Assembly (NCBI GenBank): GCA_040755725.1
Contig: JBFMAI010000039.1
Coordinates: forward strand, 62,001-126,000
From: JBFMAI01 sp040755725
Lineage (GTDB): Bacteria; Planctomycetota; Phycisphaerae; UBA1845; Fen-1342
Direction of reading: 5' to 3'
Length of the DNA: 64,000 bases
The position numbers and the translations under genes were made by a program. Under the pieces are notes generated by a model. That model was not told the DNA's origin, ran no database searches, and saw only the letters and a program-made list of their open reading frames with translations. Below are positions 58,563-64,000 of this stretch, one piece after another; position 1 is the first letter of the stretch, and every line of letters starts with the position of its first letter.

Positions 58563-60110
58563 CTAGAAAGCAACCTGGAGCTGCACCCGCCAGATCAGCG
58601 CGTCGTCGTTGACGTTTGCCAGGCTGTTCGTCGAGAACGCGAACGGGGCCTCCGTGGTCCGCGTCACGTCCGTCTGGAGCTTCACGCGGTGGCCGCTGAT
58701 GTAGTAGTTGAGTCCGCCGGCGTATTCCCACGCCGTGTCCGCCCCGCCGGTCGCCACGTGCATCCACCCCACGCGCCCCGCCAGCTCGATCTTTCGCTCC
58801 AGCCCCGGGATCGGCAGGAAGTAGCCGCACTGCACATACGCCGCGTGCTGCGCCGTCGTAGAGTCCTCCCCGCTGAGCTGAAACAGCGGCGCCGGCGGCG
58901 GCCCGGCCGCCTGCCGGACGTCGATCAGCCGCAGCACGTACTCGAACGTGGCGGAGAAGCCGCGGAACAGAAAGCCCGCGTCGGCGCCGAACTGGTGCAG
59001 TTGCAGCCTCTCGGACGACGCCAGCGCGAAGCCGCCGTCCTGAAACAGGCCGCGCCGGGCGACGGGGATGCGCAGCGTGCCGTCGTGCTCGTCCTCCTTG
59101 AACGCGTAGTGGCCGCCGATGTTGAGCGCGGGCTCGGTGTGATAGGCGAGGTCGCATGTGGCACTGGCGTAGTCGAGCTGCTCCTCAGGATGCTGGCAGT
59201 GCCGGCCGAGCAGCGACCAGATCGTGCGAAACACGAGCGCCGGGTTGTTGTCGTGACCGCGGGCAAAGAGCTCCTCGTCCACGACGAGTGAGCGCGTGTT
59301 CGGCGTCCCGAGCGAGTTCAGGATGTCCAGCCGGTATTGCCCCTCCACCGCCTCGCCGCTCCGCAGCTTGCCCCACAGCCGTGCGCCCAACCCACGATGG
59401 AACGTGTACGCCTCCTCCATGATCGGCGTCTCGACGAGCTGCATCGTGGCGGTGTCGGCGTTGGCCCGCGTGCCCGAGACGCGCAGCATGCCCGCGGTGA
59501 TTTGGAACTCATCGACGAAGCGGTAGTTCACCCACATGTGCAGGATACCGAAGTCGTAGCCGACGTACTCGCTGCCGTCGAAGATGACGGCGTAGGTCAG
59601 GTTCTTGTCGTACGCGTGGCCGCTGAAGGTGTAGTACGCGCGGGACACGTCGAAGCCGGTGCGATCGGAGCGGCGCGCGCCACGGAGTCCGTTCGGGCGG
59701 CGCGAGCCCACGCCGTAGTGAGTCCAGCGAAACTGGATGCGGGCGTTGAAGCGGAGCGAGAAGCGGTCGTCACTGCTGCGGATGAAAAAGCCGCGGTGGT
59801 AGCCGGCCTGGAGGGCGCTGGGCGTGAGCCCGGCGCGGAAGTCCGAATCGGCCAGCACGGCGCGAATCTGCTCTTTCAAGACATCCGCCCGAATCTCCTC
59901 CGACGCCTGATGCACCGCCGCGACCTGTTGCTGAAGCGCCGCCAGCCGCTCGCGCTGCATCTCCAGCGCCGCTTCCAGGGCGACGACGCGATCTTCGTCC
60001 GCGGGCCGCGTGGCCGGCGGCTGGGCCGCCGCGCGGACCGCGCCGAGTGCGAGCGCTAGCAGCAGACACGCCGCGGTCGCCCCGGCGCGCCGCGCACAGG
60101 CGCAATTCAC
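58563..60110 (-). CDS. Phosphate-selective porin-like outer membrane protein
   Basis: 515 residues from a GTG at 60110, with GAGGGGGG before it; the longer open frame upstream only reads through a repeat. A signal peptide (CLLLALALGAVRAAA) is followed by a short coiled coil (about 42-75: LEAALEMQRERLAALQQQV) and a beta-barrel with alternating strands and aromatic ends, typical of the OprO/OprP porin family: RFNARIQFRWTHYGVG, AYYTFSGHAYDKNLTYAVIF and the last strand WRVQLQVAF with terminal Phe. The coiled coil may trimerise or contact peptidoglycan. Substrate is unknown. Confidence 0.88.
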   Translation of the reverse strand: MNCACARRAGATAACLLLALALGAVRAAAQPPATRPADEDRVVALEAALEMQRERLAALQQQVAAVHQASEEIRADVLKEQIRAVLADSDFRAGLTPSALQAGYHRGFFIRSSDDRFSLRFNARIQFRWTHYGVGSRRPNGLRGARRSDRTGFDVSRAYYTFSGHAYDKNLTYAVIFDGSEYVGYDFGILHMWVNYRFVDEFQITAGMLRVSGTRANADTATMQLVETPIMEEAYTFHRGLGARLWGKLRSGEAVEGQYRLDILNSLGTPNTRSLVVDEELFARGHDNNPALVFRTIWSLLGRHCQHPEEQLDYASATCDLAYHTEPALNIGGHYAFKEDEHDGTLRIPVARRGLFQDGGFALASSERLQLHQFGADAGFLFRGFSATFEYVLRLIDVRQAAGPPPAPLFQLSGEDSTTAQHAAYVQCGYFLPIPGLERKIELAGRVGWMHVATGGADTAWEYAGGLNYYISGHRVKLQTDVTRTTEAPFAFSTNSLANVNDDALIWRVQLQVAF

Positions 60111-60545
60111 CGGCCCCCCTCTCAGAGGGGACCACGGGGGGATCGATACTCGCGCAACGGGGCCGGCCCGACCCCCCAAAAACCCCTCCTCGCCACAGCG
60201 AGTCGCCCGTGGCGACCTGAAAGGGAGAGGAGTCACGGATGCGCCTCTCGTAGTCCGCCGACCTGCTGGCACGGGCCGTGGCCGCTGCATGACGGGCTCT
60301 CCTGGCGACGTGGCGCGCGGGGAGTTCTCCGACCGCTGGAGAGGCGACCCCGCGCCGTGGTCGCCGATGGTTCCGGGGCCGCCGCAGGTTAACGCGCACC
60401 ACGGCGGAGATGAACTCCCCGGCCGGACCCCGGTCACCCGGTCGAACCTCCGCCGCGCTGCGGCTATCATGCCCCGGACCAAGCGACTTCCGGGTCGCGG
60501 GGGACGCGCGTCTCCCCGACCCCGGCCAGCGAAAGCGGGTTGTGA
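60111..60545. repeat. 435-base divergent interval with GC-rich repeat elements
   Basis: The part 60112-60242 holds CCCCCCTCTCAGAGGGG and, further on, CGAGTCGCCCGTGGCGACCT, which is close to the reverse complement of the element at 63.42 kb. A hairpin-like GGCACGGGCCGTGGCC sequence lies near 60270. The remainder upstream of the symporter start (60546) shows no gene. Promoters of the porin and symporter must lie here but were not identified. Confidence 0.65.
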
Positions 60546-62030
60546 ATGCTCCTCAAAGTCGTCGTCATCACGGCGTACGCTCTCATGATCGTCGGCATCG
60601 GCGTGCTCGGCCTGCGCAAGACGCGGTCGTTCGCCGACTTCTTCCTGGGCGGCGGCCGCGTCGGGGCCTGGATGACCGCCTTCACCTACGCCGCCGCCTA
60701 TTTCTCCGCCGTCCTGTTCATCGGCTTCGCCGGAAAGATTGGGTGGGGATTCGGCCTGTCCGGCGTGTGGATCGGCCTGACCAACGCGCTGGTCGGCGTC
60801 CTCGGCGTGTGGTGGCTACTCGGCTATCGCGTGAAGCAGGCCGCGGAAGCCTACGGCGTCCACACGATGCCGGAGTTCCTCGAACAGCGCTACGACAGCC
60901 GCTTCCTGAAGCTGTTCGGCGCCGTGGCGGTGTTCGTGTTCTTCGTGCCCTACTCGTCCGCCGTCTTCATGGGGCTGTCGTACCTGTTCGAGTCGAACTT
61001 CCACATCCCCTATGTGTACGCACTGGCCGGCATGGGTCTGTTCACGGCGATCTACCTGGTCCTCGGCGGCTACCGGTCGATGGTCGTCATCGACGTGATC
61101 TTCGGGATGATCATGGTCGTCGGCGTCAGCATCCTGCTGGGCTATACGCTTTACGCCGGCGGCGGGCCGGGTCGCATCGCGGCCGACCTGGCAGCCATCC
61201 ACCCGAAACTGGCGGCGGCGGTCGGCCCGCCGGGCTGGTGGCCCCTGTTCAGCCTCGTGTTTCTCACCAGCGTGGCCCCCTTCGGCATGCCGCAGCTCGT
61301 GCAGAAGTTCTACGCCATCCGCGACCGCCGTGCCGTCCGCATCGGCATGGTCGCCTCGACGGTGTTCGCCCTGCTGATCGGCACCGTGGCGTACTTCGTG
61401 GGCGCGACGACGCGGCTCTTCGTGACGCCGCGGACTTCGCCGGGCATCTTCCAGAACGGCCAACCGATGGTGGATCGGCTCATGCCGGAACTGCTGGCCA
61501 AGGTCGTCCCGGAGGGCCTGTCGGTGCTGATGCTGCTGCTGGTGCTGTCGGCGTCGATGTCCACGTTGGCCGCGCTGGTGCTGCTGTCCAGCTCCGCGGT
61601 GGCCAAGGACTTCTACGCCGGCTTCGTCAACCGCGACGCCGACGATGCCCGGCTGACGCTGCTGATGCGCGTGTTGAGCGCCGCGTTCGTCGTCGCGTCG
61701 ATCGTGCTGGCGGCCTTCGAGCTTCAGACTATCGTCGCCATCCTGTCGATCTCGTGGGGGGCGATCGGCTCCGTGTTCTTGGGCCCCTTCGTCTGGGGCA
61801 TCCTAAGCCAACGAGTCAATCGCTTCGGCGCCATCGGGGCGGCGGTCCTCGGCCTGGGGACGTGCATTGTCTTGTACGTCGCCCACCGCCCGCCACCGGA
61901 GGCCGGCACCCTCGGCATGATCGTGTCCCTGGTGGCCAACCCCCTACTCAGTCTGCTCGTACCGTCCACAGCCGCCGCCCCCGCGCCCGCTATTGCCGTC
62001 GGGCCAGCACGAAATCCGCCATCGCGCTGA
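60546..62030 (+). CDS. Sodium/solute symporter (SSS family)
   Basis: 494 residues with about 13 hydrophobic helices. The N-terminal RSFADFFLGGGRVGAWMTAF is the conserved entry of SSS proteins, followed by the TAFTYAAAYFSAVLFIGFAG segment, and the sodium-site region LVLSASMSTLAALVLLSSSA lies in helix 8. AVAKDFYAGFVNRDADDARL is the next conserved loop. Relatives import sugars, amino acids, pantothenate or proline with sodium. The last 41 bases overlap the oppositely oriented polyprenyl synthase gene. Confidence 0.92.
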   Translation: MLLKVVVITAYALMIVGIGVLGLRKTRSFADFFLGGGRVGAWMTAFTYAAAYFSAVLFIGFAGKIGWGFGLSGVWIGLTNALVGVLGVWWLLGYRVKQAAEAYGVHTMPEFLEQRYDSRFLKLFGAVAVFVFFVPYSSAVFMGLSYLFESNFHIPYVYALAGMGLFTAIYLVLGGYRSMVVIDVIFGMIMVVGVSILLGYTLYAGGGPGRIAADLAAIHPKLAAAVGPPGWWPLFSLVFLTSVAPFGMPQLVQKFYAIRDRRAVRIGMVASTVFALLIGTVAYFVGATTRLFVTPRTSPGIFQNGQPMVDRLMPELLAKVVPEGLSVLMLLLVLSASMSTLAALVLLSSSAVAKDFYAGFVNRDADDARLTLLMRVLSAAFVVASIVLAAFELQTIVAILSISWGAIGSVFLGPFVWGILSQRVNRFGAIGAAVLGLGTCIVLYVAHRPPPEAGTLGMIVSLVANPLLSLLVPSTAAAPAPAIAVGPARNPPSR

Positions 62031-62985
62031 GGCTCTCGCGGGCCGGCGACGGCGGCAGGTCCAACAGCGCCCGGCGCGCCGCCGCGACGTGCTCGGCCGC
62101 GACGCCCTGCGCATACGCGATGCTGTCCGAATCCCGCAGTAACGCCGCCACGCGCCGGGGTCGTGTGGCGTCGGGCGTTCGCAGCGCGGCCAGCAGCGCG
62201 GTCCGCCCGGCCGATCCCGCGCTGCGCAGGAAGTGGATGATCGGCAGCGTCAGCTCCCCTTCCTCTACATCCCGTCCCAGTGACTTGCCGACCTCCGCCT
62301 CCTCGCCGATCAGGTCCAGCAGGTCGTCGATGATCTGAAACGCCATCCCCAATCCCCGCCCGTACGTACGCAGCCGAGTGATGGCCTCGCCCGCCGCCCC
62401 GGCGTATAACGACCCCAGGTGGCAGCAGGTCTCCACCAGGGCCGCCGTCTTTCGCCGGATGATGTCCAGGTAGTCGGCTTCGGTGAGGTCCAGGTCGCCA
62501 CGCCGGGCCACCTGCATCATCTCCCCCTCGCAGACGGTGACCGCGGTCTGCCCGATCAGCCGGGCGGCCAGCGGGGTGTCGAGGCTGCTGCACAAGGCGA
62601 AGGCGTGGCTGTACAGGAAGTCGCCCAGCAGAACGGCCCGCTCGTTGCCCCACAAACGGTTGACGGTGGCGGCCCGCCGGCGAATGTCCGCTTCGTCCAG
62701 CACGTCATCGTGTACGAGCGTGGCCAGATGAACCAGCTCAACGACCGCCGCCAGCGTGGGATGTTCGGGCCGCAGCTCTCCGCCCGCCCGCGCCGCCAGA
62801 AGCAAGAGCGCCGGCCGAAGCTGCTTGCCGCCGAACTGCCGCACGTGACGCCCCAGGTCGTTGATGAACCCCTGGTCGCTGAGCAGCTCATCGGCGAGGC
62901 GGCGCTGGCTCTCGGCGAGTTCGCCGGCAATGGGAGCGTACAGCTCAACCAAGGACAAGGTGCCCGACGGCCCGTCGCGGCGCAC
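61990..62985 (-). CDS. Trans-polyprenyl diphosphate synthase (octaprenyl/heptaprenyl type)
   Basis: 331 residues from a GTG at 62985, with GGAGAGAGGA just upstream; the long frame further up has no family match. It has GGKQLRPALLLLAARAGG, the first Asp-rich motif LVHDDVLDEAD (Asp93 onward) and the second IIDDLLDLIG (Asp220 onward). The residues before the first motif are small or medium (LATLV), compatible with long-chain products for quinone side chains. It is preceded by the YhbY-like gene on the same strand. Confidence 0.94.
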   Translation of the reverse strand: MRRDGPSGTLSLVELYAPIAGELAESQRRLADELLSDQGFINDLGRHVRQFGGKQLRPALLLLAARAGGELRPEHPTLAAVVELVHLATLVHDDVLDEADIRRRAATVNRLWGNERAVLLGDFLYSHAFALCSSLDTPLAARLIGQTAVTVCEGEMMQVARRGDLDLTEADYLDIIRRKTAALVETCCHLGSLYAGAAGEAITRLRTYGRGLGMAFQIIDDLLDLIGEEAEVGKSLGRDVEEGELTLPIIHFLRSAGSAGRTALLAALRTPDATRPRRVAALLRDSDSIAYAQGVAAEHVAAARRALLDLPPSPARESLSAMADFVLARRQ

Positions 62986-63110
62986 GTCCTCTCTCCGTTT
63001 CGAGGCTCGGCCCACAGTCTGTCGGCGCGGCCCCCGCCGTGTCCAGCCCCGACGGAAGTTTTCATAACGAGTGAAAACTCGCACGTCCCTCCCCGGCCTC
63101 CCCGGGTCGG

Positions 63111-63398
63111 TCAGTCCGTCGGCCCGGTCGTCCCAGGGGGGTGGTACAGGACCAGGACCCGCCCCACGCGGCGGACTAGCTCGCACGGGACGCGCTGCAC
63201 GATTTCGGCCGCCAACGCGTCGCATGCCGGCCCGTCGTCCGCCTGCACGCGGACCTTGATCAGCTCGCGGCCGGTGAAGCATTGCCGAAGGTGCTCCACG
63301 GATGTCTCGCTGAGCCCCTCGGCCCCGACGGCCATCAGCGGCTTGAGCGGGTGGCTTTCTGCCAGCAACGACCGCCGCTGTTTGGCTGAAAGGGCCAT
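63111..63398 (-). CDS. YhbY/CRM-domain RNA-binding protein
   Basis: 95 residues from the ATG at 63398. The sequence LSAKQRRSLLAESHPLKPLM starts the CRM domain, followed by GAEGLSETSVEHLRQCFTGR and ELIKVRV, the usual YhbY order, and it ends near VRRVGRVLVLYHPP. E. coli YhbY associates with pre-50S ribosomes. The purine-rich GGGAGGGAAG lies about 14 bases before the ATG. The 5' untranslated region holds a GC-rich repeat element. Confidence 0.88.
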   Translation of the reverse strand: MALSAKQRRSLLAESHPLKPLMAVGAEGLSETSVEHLRQCFTGRELIKVRVQADDGPACDALAAEIVQRVPCELVRRVGRVLVLYHPPGTTGPTD

Positions 63399-63411
63399 GA
63401 ACTGCGCCGCA

Positions 63412-63485
63412 AGCTTCCCTCCCTCCCAGGTCGCCACGGGCAACTCGCCGCGGTGAGGAGGGGTTGGGGGAGGGTACCAACTCCC
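63412..63485. repeat. GC-rich inverted element upstream of the YhbY gene
   Basis: It contains AGGTCGCCACGGGCAACTCG and GAGGAGGGGTTGGGGGAGGG. The element at about 60180-60240 carries nearly the same sequence in the opposite orientation, and 5089-5120 and 7640-7671 share parts of it. Confidence 0.7.
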
Positions 63486-63698
63486 GGAAACGATACACAC
63501 ACGGGGTGCCGAGCGAACCGAGACGGCGCGTAGTGCTACCGGCCGATACTACGGGCCTTCGTGCTCCCGCGCCCCACTGTACAGCCTGCCCCCGCCTGCT
63601 ACCATAGGCCCAGCGGCACCGGAATCGCCCCGGCGGGCGGCGCGTGCGGTCCGCGTCCGGCCGTCGGGCCCGCGGTTGGCCCGCGAAGAGAGCCACGG

Positions 63699-64000
63699 AT
63701 GGCAACGTCAACGGACTTGCGGTCCCCTGCCCTTCAGACCCCCAGCTTGTTCGACCCCCCGCCGACCCGGTCCATCCCCGTCGGCACCGTCCGGCAGCCG
63801 ACGTGGGAACCGCCCTCGGACGACGCGGAGGAGATCGGAAGCGTGAAAGAAGCTACTCCCCCAACCGCGACCACGCCGAAAGCCGAGCGCCCCCGCCCCT
63901 CCAAGACGGCCGCGGAAACCAGCGCCCCGGAGCCCGCACGCCGCAAACCACGCGCCCGACAAGTGACGGCCGAAACTCTGGCGGCGGCCCAGCGCGAAAT
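63699..64000 (+). CDS. N-terminal part of a probable DNA topoisomerase VI subunit B (3' truncated by window edge)
   Basis: The frame is open from the ATG at 63699 to the last base (100 codons). The first 85 residues are Pro/Thr/Lys/Arg-rich and disordered-looking. The last residues read VTAETLAAAQREI, which resembles the start of bacterial TopoVI-B proteins, where a similar stretch runs on into the ISVSEFFxKN segment beyond this window. The call rests on these few residues and is tentative. Subunit B would supply the GHKL ATPase of a type IIB topoisomerase. Confidence 0.45.
   Translation, partial: MATSTDLRSPALQTPSLFDPPPTRSIPVGTVRQPTWEPPSDDAEEIGSVKEATPPTATTPKAERPRPSKTAAETSAPEPARRKPRARQVTAETLAAAQRE

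Noticed and set aside
60111..60482. Upstream extension of the porin reading frame
   Set aside because: It only reads through GC-rich repeats; the GTG at 60110 has a good ribosome site directly followed by a signal peptide.
60410..62338. A 642-codon open frame overlapping the symporter in another frame
   Set aside because: The symporter frame has conserved SSS motifs; the overlapping frame is Arg/Gly/Asp-rich and has no family features.
1..64000. tRNA, rRNA, transposase or phage genes
   Set aside because: Reading of all intergenic spaces showed no tRNA T-arm pattern, no rRNA motif and no transposase or integrase motif; a covariance-model scan was not possible.

Overview
The window reads as chromosomal DNA of a GC-rich member of the Planctomycetota, possibly a Phycisphaerae-type lineage. 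This is inferred from gene content: a PEP-CTERM protein, twin-arginine Gfo/Idh/MocA and hydroxypyruvate-isomerase-like proteins, a DUF1571-type lipoprotein, many TPR proteins, large hybrid kinases, and GC-rich palindromes scattered between genes. No rRNA, tRNA, CRISPR array, transposase or phage gene was seen, and the sequence itself cannot fix the species.

Layout. 1-5.0 kb (+): the 3' part of a Ser/Thr kinase with TolB-like and TPR regions, translationally coupled to a hybrid histidine kinase, then a dual-specificity-type phosphatase. 5.1-7.5 kb (-): two secreted carbohydrate-type enzymes. 8.1-9.1 kb (+): an EamA transporter. 9.4-38.3 kb (-): one large flagellar block. In transcription order it holds a TPR membrane protein, flgN-like, an FlgS/FlrB-like kinase, an NtrC-type regulator, flgB, flgC, fliE, fliF, fliG, fliH, fliI, fliJ, a MotE-like gene, fliK, flgD, flgE, flbD/swrD, fliL, fliN, fliO, fliP, fliQ, fliR, flhB, flhA, flhF, flhG, a small membrane protein, fliA and a small hypothetical. 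38.5-40.9 kb (+): a GAF-GGDEF diguanylate cyclase and a ParA ATPase. 40.9-45.5 kb (-): a broken methyltransferase, a TMTC-like TPR glycosyltransferase, a secreted C-x4-CH protein and thyX. 45.7-50.2 kb (+): a secreted thioredoxin-fold-like protein, a DUF1571-type lipoprotein, ribD and a lipoprotein. 50.3-53.2 kb (-): a second TPR-fused glycosyltransferase and a lipoprotein. 53.6-57.3 kb (+): a PocR-domain hybrid kinase and an RNase D-like exonuclease. 57.7-60.1 kb (-): a PEP-CTERM protein and a porin. 60.5-62.0 kb (+): a sodium/solute symporter. 62.0-63.4 kb (-): a YhbY-like protein and a polyprenyl diphosphate synthase. 63.7 kb to the end (+): the start of a probable topoisomerase VI subunit B.

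How the parts work together. The flagellar block supplies most of the export gate, MS ring, rod base, hook and regulators. A consensus sigma-54 promoter lies directly upstream of flgB, next to the gene for a GAFTGA-bearing activator and its kinase, and fliA lies at the distal end. This suggests a kinase/regulator - sigma-54 - FliA cascade. fliM is absent from its expected place between fliL and fliN, and fliN has a long extension carrying a FliM/FliY-like CheY-binding motif. motA/motB, filament, ring and chemotaxis genes are not in the window.

Several junctions inside the flagellar block are filled by a purine-rich inverted-repeat element, and two proteins (FlgD and FliI) end inside it. At least four other short palindrome families are scattered through the other intergenic spaces.
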